NCBI GenBank assembly: GCA_018398805.1
Contig: JAGFBZ010001254.1
Span: forward strand, 1,426,001 to 1,490,000
Reading direction: 5' to 3'
Source: Hirundichthys speculiger
Lineage: Eukaryota > Chordata > Actinopteri > Beloniformes > Exocoetidae
DNA length: 64,000 nucleotides
In this document: positions 37,581 through 52,110 of the stretch, piece by piece
Numbering within the stretch: position 1 is the stretch's first letter
Layout: every line of letters begins with the position of its first letter
Position numbers and translations under genes: made by a program
Notes under the pieces: model-generated
The model's input: the letters and a program-made list of their open reading frames with translations, nothing else
What the model was told of the DNA's origin: nothing
Databases searched by the model: none

Positions 37581-39933
37581 CAAGAACATTTAGAAATGGG
37601 AAAGAGCTCTATAAATCGTGTACTGTATTTCTGGACTGGCTTCATAGACTGTTTACATGAGCTTTATCATTGACGAAAGCAACAACTTCCAAGAATCTGG
37701 TGAAAGTATGATGAGAACAGTTGTACTGCTGTGGACCAACTCAGCGTTAGAAGAGCAGGCAACCCGGACACCACAGGGAGGCATTGTCAAACACAAATGA
37801 GAATGCTGAATGAGAGATGTTGACGGGAGGGAGAAAGTGAGAAAAGGAACAGCCTCCTGGGTCCTCTGTACCCCAGCAAATGGGAAAACTAGCGGAGGTT
37901 GTGAATAACAAATTAATTAGAAATGGGAGCAAGATAGCGGTGGATGAGAAGCCCGACAGACAGGGTCCAAAAAAAAAAAAAAAAAAAAAAAAAAAAGCCA
38001 ATCATGGAGCAGTGAGCTGTGAGCCCCATCCATTATGTGGGGACTGACAAGTTACCAGCAGTCAGAGCAGGAGCTGCACTTAATAAATCAAAGCTGACAA
38101 CTCCTCCTTGGCCCTATCTCAAGCACAGCTTTCCCACTTCCTCTTTCCCAGCTTCCATTAAGCTTCACCTTCTGCAAATGCGAGCTTCACCGCTGTCCAC
38201 CCTCCAAGGGCTTTACAGGGACTGGATTTGTTAATCCCCTGGTTGTATCTGAAAATATAAACTCTGTACTGGATTAAACAGTGGCAGGGACAGTCAAAGG
38301 TTAACATGTTTCATCCAAAAGGGTTGTTGAATTGCGTCACCTGTAAGGTTGGGTAAGTGACTGATAAGAAACACCTGCTAGAAAAAAAAAGAAACTTCTT
38401 CCATGTACCTTAAGTGTTATGTAACAAATACATTATAAATGCCTCTCAGAAGTTTTCATTTACTGCTTAAGGCAAAATTAAATATAAATGGAGCTTGCTA
38501 CATTATACAAAACGGCGCATACAGTCCGTATGTTAAGGAGGTACATTACAAACGGTGTTGTACACTTTTCTTTGGGTGACAATTCGCATTAGTTGACACA
38601 GCAGAGTCCTGAGGGGATAGTTGGTGGAATTACACTGAAAAATGAGTGTGCATTTCCGTTAGAAGTCCAGGAGAGTTACATTTTAATTGAAAGAAGTATG
38701 TGTTTTCTACAGAAGCAAGTTTTTCTTTCATGCTTGCTTCCTATTAAGTCAAAATCTTTTAGAGGCTGACCAATTAGCACCTGCCAGAGAAACAGGATGT
38801 CTAAACATGTACTGTGCGGTGCTGCACATTTTCAGCAATTAAAACTCCTGCTTGTACTGAGTGGAAAGGGCTCTTTTGGGAACAATTAGACACACACTGG
38901 AACGGAAACACCTGATCATTGCGCAGATGTTTCAACTGTAGACCTCGCTGGGATCAACTGTAATTGAGTGTCTAAAGGTTGATCATCAACCTGGGCATTC
39001 ACTTGTTTTTATGTCATCTTCTGGTTCAGGAATGTACTTGTATAACAGTGCCGTGTTGTGTCCTTGTCTTTGTTAAGCTTTTTTTACACGTGGACGCTGG
39101 TCGTGCAGAGAGAAAGTTCGCGTTACTTTTTATTCTAGCCTAAAAAGTAACTTGTTCTGGTTCAAAACAAAAAAGAGAAAGTGAGTCAGTAAGACATGAG
39201 CAGGTTCTTCTTGGGCTACTGGATCACCAACAATCAGGGAAAAAAAAAAAAAAAAGTTTTATTTAAAGTTTTCGAGGCTATCAGGTGAAACATGAGCCAA
39301 CTCTGGATCATATTTCTGGATTTTAGCACCGTACAAAATCAGTTCACTGAGCATCCACCTGCCACTATCAGCTTGGCCCTGTGAGAAGGCAGATAGCCCT
39401 TTAACCTATATGGTGCTGCACTATCTCTTTACAATATGAATCCATGTTTTTCAACTGCAGTAAGTACATGCTCAAACAAAACTTGAATAACCATTAAATT
39501 TACCCTTTAATCCAATAAGCACAAATCTGATTCTTTGATCTGGTGTGAAGCCCTCCTACATCTGCAGCGTAACACTGCAGCTTTACTCGAGAAATTCATC
39601 CAGTAAAATCTTCAGTTCAATATCTCCCTGGAAGTTAGGTTGATTGCCCAAAATCTGCAAATTTTGGCACCCAGGGAAGATTTCTAACAGTTACATGGTA
39701 AGTTGTAATGTAAACAGTTAGATGTCATGGATGACCAGTTGGAGGATATTTATTTGGACTGTGCAGCTGTTGCTCACATGAAATACCTTCTTGCTGCATA
39801 ATGGAAACCTGATATCAGACCTTCCCTGTCCTGAACAGAAAATTAGGAACAAAACCGATTCACTGTCTAATTCCACAGTTCAGTCCAACATGACAGTCTT
39901 TTAACCTGTTTTACGCTTCTTTTGACAATCAAC
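37581..39933. other. Non-coding stretch between two duplicated blocks
   Basis: Contains a 28-base poly-A at 37969-37996 and a motif-rich block at 38760-39000 (TAATT cores, repeat-free). No exon or mobile element was recognised. Confidence 0.45.
37969..37996. repeat. Poly-A tract (28 bases)
   Basis: Uninterrupted A run. No polyadenylation signal or recognisable retrocopy precedes it. Confidence 0.9.
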
Positions 39934-40061
39934 ACTTCATTGCATCATATTTTTTTTTCCTCCTGATTATCAGCTACCACGGAGATTGAAGTTTATTACT
40001 CATTTCCACTTTATAGATTACTGTGAGGACTTGGGCTAAAGACAATGGATACTTTAATCTA
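39934..40061 (+). repeat. Diverged duplicated block, copy B
   Basis: Same order of motifs as copy A at 37453-37580: ACTTCATTGCATCATA, TCAGCTACC, GGAGATTGA, CTCATTTCCACTTTATA, GAGGACTTGG and TAAAGACAA. The start-to-start distance is 2,481 bp and both copies are on the plus strand. It is either an old local duplication or two copies of a dispersed repeat I do not recognise. Confidence 0.8.
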
Positions 40062-43000
40062 TATAACATATAACATGTTTTCAGGAAATTTTGAAATGAG
40101 CCTACTTAAACTTAGAATAATATATAATATAATAATAATATGGATAGCAAAATAAAATAAATCCACTCATCCCTGAACTTTGAGAACCTGCCTGCTTTTA
40201 TTTTCCACTTGTTTGCAGATCCCAGGCTCTAACAAACCTAAGTGGTCTTGTCAAGCAGCCATGCAGCGCTGGTGCAATACCATCAGGGCTGGAAAATGTT
40301 TTGGGTAAACACAGTTTAGGGAACCTCACTTCAAAAAAGCAATGAGCAGCAACAAACAGGAGCCATGCTCTTAACCTAAATTGCTTGTTTATCTACGAAA
40401 CAACGCCGTAATATACCTTCTTGATCTGATTTGGCTTGGGCTTAGTGGGTAACAAAAAAGCTTTTTTCTTATAAAAAAAGGCAACCAAGTTAAAGTTTCT
40501 ATATCTTTTGACTGGATTTCTTCTCCATTATAGGCCAGAAATTATTTAAATAAAGATACTACTACTTCTTTACACTTCACACTAAAAATTTAATTTCCTG
40601 CAGCTAATTATTTAATGTTTTCTTTTCAGATCATTATCATGGGGGAAATTATGTTATAGGGCACCTTTGTTCAAGATCATTGAAAGATAATGTGCATCCA
40701 GAAGCAGTGGGCTGAGAACAAGTTCAATCCTAAAACTAGGTAAATGCAGTAAACCCACAGGTCTTACCCTGAATATTTAGAGACTCTCTTGCATTTGCTG
40801 GCGTTCAGTATGAACTGGATACCTGCAGGTTCTGTGATAAAGGCATGAGAGATTTCAGAGACCTATGGTACGCAGCTGATTCCAGTCATAGAGGCACTAA
40901 AGAGAACAAAACCCTGGTTTACTTATCACATCGAAACCTGGTGGGATAATATAAACAGTGTCTTAATCTGGATATCCTGTTTGATTTGATAATTAAAAAT
41001 GCAAATGTAAAGAGAGGTGCACTCCCGAAGGGCAGATTATCTTGGCTAATCTAAATTTTGCACATTTGAAAGCATTGGTAAATCCATTTTCTATCTCTGA
41101 TGCACAGTACAATTAGCAGAAAGTCCGCACAGACCACATGAACGTCTCCACGCTCAGTCCTCATAGAATACACTTAATGCACGTGATCAGTTTTCTCTCT
41201 GCAGCATAAATTCACAACCGTTACCAACTCAGTCTTTCTACTGTTATTATTATTTTTCGCTCTCATCAAGATTCGGACACACTGCATTACAAAACCTTCC
41301 ATATAATTCTGTAACAAACAATGGCGATGTCCTAAATTTGGTCAATGTTCCAAAGTTTCTGCTTAAAAAGAAATGAATATACTGGGGCTCTTATGTTTCT
41401 AATTTAGACATGACCTCTCTGGCACCAGATAACATGCCCATACCAGACCGATTTGGAGATTTTAATTTAAGCCTAATACAGTAATATGGAAAAGTCTGCA
41501 TTTAAAGATAATTGCTGTTCTTTATGGATCCAAAATTCTTCCTTTCAATTTCTCATTAAGATGCATTTTCGAAACACTGCATAGATTAACCAATGACCTT
41601 GGTTTAGGATCAAATGTATTTCCAGGTGCCTCCCTCCTGACATTAGGGTTGATGCACACTGAGGAAGAAAACAAATGTTTTACATTCATAAAAAATGGCT
41701 ATTCCTGTTCAAATGGGTGGTATAGATTTAAGCAATTTGTTTCTCTCGTTATATCCATCTTATATCCGTTCCCAGTTCTCTGGGACTGCTCTCTCAAGAC
41801 ACAGATTGTGATGCATTTGCTCTTAGAGAAAATGCTGCTGAGGCTGGGCGGGACATTCCCCACATGAGACAAGTTGTCACTCTACTACATATGACATTAG
41901 CTTCTTCCCGAGTTAAAGTAATTTGTGTGGCTGTCCCCCTACCCAGAGGGCTATATGGGCTGGGGGCTCAAAGGAATGGAGAAGGAGAGGAGGCAACAGT
42001 TCACTGGCAGCACGAATGCCTTCACACCGTCCTTCTGATGAGGTCCCATGAGTTCTGTGCATCTGCTGCATTAGATAAGCATACCTCAGATGCCACTGGG
42101 AGAGGGGAAAAAAGTGGAAAAATAGATATTCTCCTCGTACTTCTCTTTTCCATAATGAAATGGAGGGAGAGGACTTTGCCCAGAGTGAAAATGGAAATCT
42201 ATGGACACTCGGTTCCACTTTACCTGTGCTTAAGCCAGTTCCCTGGAATTATTGTTGTGGTCATTTGAGATGGACTGGGCCTTCACTTCACCTGCTGATC
42301 CCAGTACGAATTTGGAGCTTTGCTCCTCAACATAGTTGTGGCCACTCTCTGAATTTAACTTCAACTTCCCCTGGGCAAAATTCCATAGCAAAGACACATT
42401 AGAGTGAAAAACAGCATAGGAAATCTTTGAAGAAGACTCTTATCAGTCGATAAACCCACTTTGCTGTGCAAATCTCAGGTGCGTATAAAGAATTTGTGCA
42501 TACTTTCACAGATCTGAATTGGAAACCAGAAAAGTAAAAAATCCATCTTTGTCTGGTTTGACTGTTCCCTCCTGAGGCCCTGTGACAGACAGATGGCTGC
42601 TGAGATTATACTGGCGGGATGTGCTGCCTGCTTTCTCCCTTTAGTCACTGCGTTTGATGTTGCAAGGCCAACACTTTCAAAAAATAACAAGCACACATCT
42701 AGCTCATGCATTATGAAGACAGGAAGGAAGCAGCTGCAGAACATCACCACCAATAATAACATTAGCTTTGGCAAGAAAAACAACACAGCAGTGGTAATCT
42801 TTGCTCAGTGTTTAACTTTACATACCAGAGCTTTCTTACTTTCTTTCTTTCTTTTAAACTCACAGCCTGCGAGCAATGACCCAGTACATCCCGACCAATT
42901 CCTTGTTTTTTATGTACAAAAATATGCACACAAGCCTTGTAAAATAAATTGTGCATATGCTGTAATAAAAGACATTTTTATTCTATCATAAAGATTAAAG

Positions 43001-46000
43001 AAATATGTAACCACAAGAGTAAAAAGACTTACCTTGTACTTTGCACTAACACAATAACACAATCTCCACAATAATCTTTACCAAGTCCAAATATGCTAAA
43101 TATTCTAGAAGTTAGAAGAGCTTTACAAGCTGTTATATTTGATTAACTGAGAGGAAATATGGCCACAACGACATAGCTGTTAGTGGAAAATATTGTACAA
43201 GCCCTACAAGAAGGTAATTTAAGTGGTCAACTGTGTGTAAAATTTAGAGAACTTGCATAGAAAATGTAAAGATTTTTGAAGGGAAACAGGACAGAAAGCT
43301 CAAAGCAGTATGCCTTGTAAAAAAAAAAAAAAAAAAAAGAAAAAAATTTCATAGTGGAAGAAAGGAAAAATAATTGGGTCGAAACTGGAATCAAGAAATT
43401 GATTGATGAAATGGGACTGATATTCGGAGGAGTCACATGTAAACTATTGCTAATGCTTAAAATAATATAACGAGATTCCAGTGGATTAAAAAGAAGCAGT
43501 CGTGGACTGTGAATGATGGGATGAATGTGACATTCAGTGATGACTCACAAATCAGACCTGAGTAGGAAGATGATGACATCAAGACCCCTTTGTTTGGTGC
43601 AGCTCCAGTGAAACATTTAAAGATGACTGCATGAGAAGTACAAGAACATTTCAGCTGTCAATGGTGACGTGGGATTGCATGTCAGGCCAAAGCCATGAAC
43701 TCAACAGGACATGCACAAAAAAGTGTACGTGCACTTCTTATTTCATTTGACAATAGGTTTGGTGATTTTTTTTATTACAGTCAAGTCTCTTGTCACAGAG
43801 AGCATTACAATATTTCTTCAAGAAAGAAACATCAACTCAGCGACAGGACCAGTAAACTGCCTCAACGCTTTTATAACAAGTTTATAAATTAATACTGGGA
43901 CTTGAATAAAAAGACCTTGACAGGCTGATGTGTCAACTTCTGTATGAGAGACCTGGAAGCAGATTGTTGGAGGATATTTATACTTTTTTCTTCTTTTTCA
44001 TTTCTTTTAACTAGTGAAGTTCATGCCTCAAATGATTCAAGCTGTTATAAAAGCCTCAAAGTTGTAATTGTAAATTTTGCAGTTGATTTATTTTTTTTTT
44101 TTGGAAAAAAAAAATCATAAATGTCCAATAATGTCCAGCTGTTAAATAAAATAGTTTTGTGTAACATCTGTGATTTGTTTCAGCAAAGACTGATTAACTG
44201 AATTTTTTCATATTTCTTCACCAGAGGTTGTTTGGACAGTTTTTGTTCTGGATGTTTTCAAAATCTCTGTAATGCTGTTGGTTCATCAGATGGATGAACA
44301 TTAGATGACAGACATGGTTACATGTATGTATGTGTCTGTGTGTGAATTCTTGTTAATGCCTGCAGCATACATCATTCTGCAATGACAGTGTGGATCTTTG
44401 GTTCAGATATTGTTGAATGGCCACAGGGGAAGTGATGATGTCACTCTCTCCCTCACTGAAGTTATTTTTCAAGGTCAAGCAAAATTCCAGAGAACACAGG
44501 CGACGACCCCCAGCATGTTAAGAGAGCATCTATTTACGTGATTCATTCATTGTTTAATGTACAGTATTTTTCTGTCAGGAAAAATTCCACCTAGTTTGAA
44601 AACTCATTTTTTCCCATTTCTCCTGTACAGTAATCCCTGCGTGAAATTACCTGATTTAACATGAATGATGGTGAATCTGGAACATGCAATAAGATAATCA
44701 GAGAAAATGTCAACTTTCTCGTCCCATCATGGTCCTATTCCCCTCAAAGTGACTTTCTCAGTCTGGTAAAAAACCTGAAACACCTCTGTGTGAACACCTG
44801 TATGAATCCAGCAGAACTCAGGCGGAGTCGGGTTAGGGTCAGGCGGAGAACTCAGAGTTGGAGTAAGGAGAAAGTAGTAAAGGAAGGCTTGCCACAATGA
44901 TACGCATGTGGTGGGCATTTTTCTCTTCTTCTACTACCACCACCTCTGAGCTGCAACACCCTTGACCCGCTTGTCACCAATCCATCATGGCGGCTGAGTG
45001 ACGGCCGCAGCGCATCTCTTAACCTTCTTTTAATCAACCTGTCTCTCTGCATCACCTTAAACATAAGAAGCACCTGGGGGGGGAGGACAGGGGGCATTTG
45101 TCTTTGCATTACGGACGGACAGCCTCTCCTTGAAAAAGCTCACCCGATTCATCAGTGTGATAAAGTGGCGTGTGCTCCTTAAAGAAAGCCTTGGGAGGGA
45201 AAGACAGAGAGGGAAGGGATGAGTGGAGAAGCAGAGGGAGGAGAGGTGGAGGGACAGACTGAAGAACTAAAGGAGAGAGAACATGCCATGCGAGAAATGT
45301 GGAAAATGTCTTTGTATGTGTTTACAAGCCAGTGAAAGAGGGAGACTTTGATTGTGCTGAACCTTGAAAGTAACTTGATTTTCTGTGAATCTTTCAGACA
45401 AGAACAGCAGCCTGTGCAGTGAAAGATTATTTTTTTGTATGCCTCTGTTTATTGTCATTGCATTGCATGTATCGGGTCACTTTTTTTTTTTTTTTTTTTT
45501 TGTTTTAATGCCACATCCAGAAAAAAATATTAAATAAATAAAATGACAGCCATGCTAACAGCACAGCATCAGTCTCACTGGGATGGTAGCAGGGCAACCA
45601 CCGAGACACTTTACAAAGATCACAAAATAAAACTATGGTAGACGTATATGATATTAGTTGCGAGGGCATATTTGGACTTGGTAAAGATTATTGTGGAGAT
45701 CGTGTCAGAGACGAATGTGGCTCACAGCTGCCCAGAACAAGGGCCTCACAGGACCAACTTTTCTAAAACCACTCAAACTGCATTTTAGCTTTATTTATTG
45801 TATTCAATCTGTTTAGGTGCAGTGACTAATTTAGTACAGACGTTGTTCTCCACTACATGAGTCTTCAAGAGGTTCTTGTTCGTAGAGAAGATGCTCCTGC
45901 TTTGATGACGTTCGTTCAATATCCCAGCGGCTGCAATGCCACCGTGAGACAGACAGACTCGTGACCATCTCAGATTCAGAATTATGCCATTCAGCTACAT

Positions 46001-49000
46001 GTTTCGTCAGTTCCAGAAAGGTTTCATGGAAGGAAAATAAATTCCTCTGGGATGGTAATTGTTTGGGAATATCTGTTTAAATGCTATAAACTGATGTGAG
46101 ATGTCAGCCTTGAATACTGAATTTGGACTTAATCCACAGGATTCAAGCTGCTTTTTTCACCAGTTCCACAAAATGCCATTCATTATTAGCCACAAGGTTA
46201 TGATGTGGAAAAGCAGATGTAATGGTGCAGAGCGGTACTCATCACTCCTACAGCTGCCATGCCTCTCATACTTCATTTGGAAAGGCTTCCCATTTTATCC
46301 GTGTGATTTCAGACAGCAACAGGCTGGTTTCTACCTGAACCCGTCATCTAACTTTCATCTTGTATCAACTCCAAGCAGTGTTTTTGTTTTACCTCCTGCC
46401 AAAACCTGAACCTTTATGAGTCTCCCAGAGCTTCCCATCCTTCCACACCCCAACATTCGTGCCAAATCACTTTCATACTTGACTATAAACACTGGCAGAT
46501 CCTTAGCTTGGCCAACCCACCCAAGAGGAAGCTGCCTAGAGCATGTGCTTTATTGTCCCGGTGGAGTCCTTGGCTTCTTTACAGGTTGAAGGTCGATGCT
46601 CCATCAAACAGGCTTTGTGATCATCGGGGAGGTCCACTTCCCCAATCAGAGGGCATGTGTAATCCTCCTGAAATCCTGAGGTTTTTGCACAAATCTTTTT
46701 GGACATTGCAAACTCATTAAGAGAGAAAATGTCAGGAGGAGAAACACAAAAACATCAAGACCTATCAAAAAAAATAAAAAAAATCCACATGCAGGGTGTA
46801 TGAACCAATGCTGGAAAAATCAGCATGTTTCTCTGATATCAATTTAAAGATTACCCAAGGCATTTGTATGTATGTACGTCTTTTTACTGTCCTTAAGGAC
46901 GCATCTAATCAAAACACTTTACCGTGTTCCTCTACATAAAGAGAAACAACCCTCAATTCATCTCACACACCCAAGGGAAAAGGGAAGCTCACAAAACAAT
47001 CAAAAGCAACATTTCACTCAAGGCATAGCATCACACTCTTATTCACTTTTGACTGTGATAATCTAAGTAGCAGCTAATTGATTACCCGCTGAAATCTGAA
47101 AGGACCGAAAAGGTTAAGGTACGGCACCGTGCAAAGGACAAACACCACAGGCAGCGAGGAAAGGTCACAGCCCCGTTGCCTTATTTTAAAGAAAGGAGTC
47201 GTGGATGAGCTAACAGGGATCCCAGGGGAGCCACAGCATGAGTAATTTTGGGGCAGACGGCAGGCTTGTCTAAATATAAGCCCTCAAGCTGTGCCGGCTG
47301 GCACATGTTGAAAACCCAGTCTTGAGACAATGTTGAAATCCAGGTCAGGAGGAAATAGCCTTTCTTTAAGCGAAGCAATAAGCTGAACTATTCTATGATT
47401 TAAACAGTAGTTAACACTGTATACAGCTGCCTTAGTGATACATGTGACTAATATATACAAGGCAGATATATACGAAATATATACCAGAATAATTAAAAGT
47501 CAGGGAATTCATTAGGTTTAATGGAGTAAATTTTTCTTCTCCAGTTTTATGGTGCAACCTCGCAGTATCAGATTTATAGTATAATAGGGGTGTTTTTTAT
47601 TAAACACACAGGCACTCACTTTGTATCTATAGCATCATAATGTATATCGCCATAAAAAAAAAATGTCTTCAAAAGATCAACTGGCAGATTGTTTTGCATT
47701 AGTAGAGATTTACATTTGAGCAAGCACTCTGCCCACAAAGTTCATTATCACGTCCATCGTTTCAAAGCTGTTCTGCAGGACTAAAGAAAACAACATTCCC
47801 ATTTATTTGTAACCATGAATGTTGCTAGCTGACAACAGCGCTCTGCCTTGGCCTTTTATCTGCTCCTCCAAAAAAAGCAATGAAGTGTAATGATGGTGAC
47901 AGCCACATCCTTGCAGGAGGACGCCAGACTCTGCTTGTTAACACACAGAGAATGAAATGAGACGAATGTACACTTCAAGGGCAAAGACTAAAGTTGAATA
48001 ATTGAAATCCCCACTCTCACCAGGACTATGTGTTAAAGGAGCCCTACGATCACATCACATTGCTTTCACTTTCCCAGTTGCTTTCCGCTCGAGTGCCGGC
48101 CAGCCTCCGTCAGCACAGAGGCATTAGGTATTCTTCCACGTAAGCTCTGTTTCTCCCATGAGTGCTTGAACTCTATTCAGTGTACAAAGGGGAGATAGTG
48201 TTTGCAGGCTTTGATTTACTGATGGAGGCCCCATAAGATAAAAGGAGCTCGCGAGTCAAACTACTCAAAATACTTGGTTCAGTCGACAGCAGTTAACCAA
48301 CAAAGCTCCCTCGGGACTCGAGGGTCCTACTTGTCAGCTTGACATACTTCATGTTGCCATTTGCACTTCTACCGAGGGGGTTTTCCTCCCTATGGAGGAC
48401 AACCAAATAAACTCATGCTAACAAAAGCAAGAATGTAAAAAATTGTCTTGGCTGACTGTAGCACTATCCGACCCCTTCTGCCAGACTTGCAACAATGTAT
48501 TTAAAATATTTTTAAAGGTTCTTTCAGGGGCCTGTAGTAGCTGCATACAGTGCATTTGCTTACACATGTATATTTCATAGAGTGTCAGAGCTGCAGAACA
48601 AGTGGGTGGGGGAGGTGGGCTGTAATAACCATGACACATAATGTTAGTCTCAAGACTAATGCACTCCAAAACACTGTGCTGCTTCTCATCCTTCTGTGAA
48701 GTGAGTTGTTTATATCCTCATGTTCAGAAGTTAATGTCAGAGGTTTGCAGATTAGGCAGGACAGCCCACTGACACGCTGATGATCATTCACCGCCATGAG
48801 TCATCAATCATGTCTGATGTGGCAGGAGATACAGGCCGCCTGATTGATACTGTGCGCCATTGTGCTGTGAACAGAATTCGATTGAGATGGTCGACTGAGA
48901 GCCTTCAGGAAGTTGGTCAATATGTCGCTTGCCAAACTACAATTATCCCATTGGGTCCCTTGTGGTGGGGCAAGGTAACTTTAATAGTCAACTGTCAATT

Positions 49001-50980
49001 TACATTTCAATGTCAATTTTGAAGACCCATGCACAAGGATGTCATAGGTTAATACACCATATTTTTTGACCAAATGTATAAATTACTTTTATATATTGCT
49101 TTTATTAGCTGTGCTTCATCATTATGTGAACTCATATGCCTTTTTTTTAAACCAGGTTATCCCAAAAGGAACCTCAAAATAAATTGCTAACACATTATAT
49201 TTTCCTTTACATACCAAAGTGTTAAAGGAATAAATGTAACAGAGAAAGCTGAATAATGTTCTCTATGTGTTCCCAACAGCTCTGATGTTGGTTCAAAGGG
49301 CTTCAGACACAAGGGGTTAGCGATTTGTGCAGTTAAAATCTCAAATCTTGCTGGGAAGTACTTTTACAAATGGAAAAAAAAAAAAGAAAAGATACAAATA
49401 TATTAGAGCTTATGTGTGGGTTCTGAGAACTGCTGTACATGGTGAGCTTTAGCAAGCGCTTTTCAAATGAGAGGCACCGCTGCAGAAGTCATTAATGGTT
49501 CGGGAGGAACAAGAGGAAGAGAGATTATATTTATGAGATGAAACATGCAGATGAATGTGTGTGCATGTGTATACACACACGATAGAGCACTTTTTTTTTT
49601 TTTCTCCAGACAGTAGAGTGATGGCATGTAATTATTTCCTCAATGGCCAACCATGTGTTTATCAGAATGTTAATGTATGCATAATAACAGGCTCCACAAC
49701 GCCTTGCAAGAATGTCAAGGCTGTCGCCCCGTCAATCAAGCCTCAAAATAGAATGGCAAATAAGTATGCAGCGCTGTCATGCTAAATGACAGACAGAGCC
49801 CCCTCATAGGCCTTGAGCTGACAAATATACAAATATGAGGGAAGTGCATTGGCTGGAATTATTGTATCAGGGGGGATAGTGAAAGGGGTGGTCATTTGTC
49901 CTCAGGCGAACCAGAATCTGAATGTCTGGAGCTCTGAGTCTGAGAAGAGGAGAGGAGAGTGGCACAAGGAGGGTGTATATGCATGTGTATGGGGGTGAGG
50001 GGTGAGAGGGGTGTGATTCAGGCTCAAGATTGTTCGCAGCAAGAATCAGAACAGGGATGGGGGAAAAAAAATCCCCAGAGAGTTCATCAGGTGGTGTTGA
50101 AGACAGTAGAGAGCAAAGAAAACCCTGAGCTTTCCACTTGTAGCTGGAATTATCTTTGTCTGTTGGGTAACCCCTACAACCCCCCACCCTACAATTTGAT
50201 GTAAAACAAAAAGATGAATTAGTAGAAAAAAGAACTGAACCCTCATTGGACCCTGCAAGCTGTTCCTTATGTTCTAAAGAGAAGCCTTAAGAGCAGAAAT
50301 TTTAATTTCTGTTTCTTTCTATTGACAGCATGTGTGGGAAGACTGCTGATTTCATGTTGTTTGGGAACACTTCAAATACTTTGAGATTAAATTATGTAGT
50401 CAGGTGTACTCTGTCCCTTAAGACTCTTTGATATTCAAACAGCTTCTTTCTGTCTGTACACGTATCAAAATAAAACACAAATTAGAAAATGTAAAAAGTA
50501 TGCCCATTTTGTAAAAACATTTTCTATCAGGTGCACTTTTTTTCTTATTTTATCCCTTCACTATCTCCCCTTCCCTCCCCCTTCGACCCTTCTGAGTAGG
50601 TTTTAGTATGTTTTAGCATGTATCTGCTTTGAGTTTTTAAAGAGCAGCACCCGACTCTCAGCATTTATGGGACAGATTTTTATCAGATTGGTTCAGAGAT
50701 GGTTATTGAAGGAAATGTTGGAAAAAAGAAATGGGGACAGAGGCAGTAGAGGGAGACAAGCAAGGCCTCCCAATCGGATATCCGTGTGCATCCGTAACAC
50801 CAAGAGACTTATCTCAAGATTTTCACTCCTGTCTGGACTCCATGTTGTGTAGGATTACAGCTAAGGTGTATGCTGATCCAATTACCACAGATGTGAGAAG
50901 TGCGTGAGACAGGCAGACTTACACACAAATATATACAGTATATGTAGTCATTTCTGAGTGACTAACAGTATTTTCTGTAT
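40062..50980. other. Long non-coding stretch, no gene seen
   Basis: No convincing exon, RNA gene or mobile element was recognised over about 11 kb. Homopolymers include a 20-base poly-A at 43319-43338 and a 21-base poly-T at 45481-45501. Open frames of 132-134 codons at 41864-42268 and 42593-42991 have no domain signature and overlap open frames on the other strand. The texture of 48770-48960 (TGATCATT, TGATTGAT, CATCAATCA) resembles a conserved non-coding element, but this is weak. Confidence 0.45.
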
Positions 50981-51219
50981 ATTTTAAGAGAGAGGGCAGC
51001 ACAGTGGCTTAGTGGTTAGCACTGTTGCCACAGGTTCCTAGTTTGAACCTCAGCAGGGGTCTTTCTGTGTGGAGTTTGCATGTTCTCCCCGTGCTTGTGT
51101 GGGTTTCCTCCAGGTACTCCAGCTTCCTCCCACAATCCAAAGACATGCATGTCAGGTTAATTGGTGGTTCTAAATTGCCCGTAGGAGTGATTGTGTGTAG
51201 TTGTTTGTCTATATGTGGC

Positions 51220-52110
51220 TAGGGCCCTATGAAATCGCAGACGGAATCGTGGAATTGGAGATTGGAGATTAAAAATTCAACAGAATTCACTTTAACTTTA
51301 AATTTGCGTAAACTTTTATTTTTTTCTCCCAGACTAAAAGGAACTTTTTCTTTCGAGAAATGTTCCAAAGGGTCACTGAAAAGCTCAAAACACTGCACTT
51401 CTTTGGCCCCTCCTGCCCCCGCTTTCCTCATTAACAAAAAAGGATCACTTAGTGAGTGAAAAGCACAAATGTGAAAAAGGCGAGTCACTAAAAGCTGAGT
51501 CATTACAAAACAAGGAGTTTTGACAATTATGTATTAAAAGCGATGTCACTTAATGAAACAAAAACACAAAAAAAACACATGGAAACGCAATTCATTAAAA
51601 ACGGATAGTAAAACCACTGTGGAATAAAACAAATGTAAAAACTGTAAACAAAATAAACATAGTTTTTCATGTTATCAGACACCTTTGTCATGAAAAAAAA
51701 ATGTCAGGTATGACAAACTATGTGCCTGATAACAAGAAATTAAACAAACTAAAACGATTATTTTACTGCTGTTGACATTTCTTTCTTTTTGCACTTTAAA
51801 TGGATTTTACCTATTTGAGTTATTTTTTTCTTTTCTTTATTTATTTCATAAAAATAACTTTTGAAATACTTTTGTTTGTCAAAAATTTGAATGTTTTGTT
51901 GGACACTATGTTTAAAAGTATGAAAACATTAAAGTTTACAGTTATAATTGCATAAATTGTCTATATTTCATTACTTTACATACTGTCTTGGGGTTAAATT
52001 TGCATAAAATGCTTAAAAAATTCTCAAAAATTAAAAAAAACAAAAAACAAAATGAAAAAAAAAAAAAAAAAAAATTTGGGAAAAAATTAAACGGATTTCA
52101 TAGGGCCCTA
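51220..52110. mobile_element. hAT-type miniature element nested in the SINE-like retroposon (about 890 bp)
   Basis: The left end TAGGGCCCTATGAAATC (51220-51236) and the right end GATTTCATAGGGCCCTA (52094-52110) are exact inverted repeats of 17 bp. The flanks are TATGTGGC (51212-51219) and TATGTGGG (52109-52116, overlapping the terminal TA), an 8-bp duplication with one change if the element ends at 52108. The duplicated bases belong to the interrupted SINE, whose sequence resumes CCTGTGATGGACTGG. The interior is AT-rich, has no transposase frame and contains a long hairpin at 51671-51733. It is a non-autonomous hAT-type element. Confidence 0.88.
51671..51733. repeat. Two-tier hairpin inside the nested hAT element
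   Basis: Outer arms GTTATCAGACAC (51671-51682) and GTGCCTGATAAC (51722-51733) pair at 11 of 12 positions. Inner arms TTTGTCAT (51684-51691) and ATGACAAA (51710-51717) pair exactly. The 18-base loop is A-rich. Confidence 0.8.

Noticed and set aside
37453..40061. Pair of LTRs around a 2.3-kb internal region
   Set aside because: The repeats do not begin TG or end CA, have no flanking target duplication, and the internal region has no gag or pol sequence.
41864..42268. 134-codon open frame, plus strand
   Set aside because: Overlaps a 101-codon open frame on the opposite strand, has no known motif, and codon composition looks random.
44820..44870. Telomere-like GGGTTAGGGT and repeated CAGGCGGAG
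   Set aside because: Only one telomere-like unit is present and the nearby repeat is two short copies; no array.
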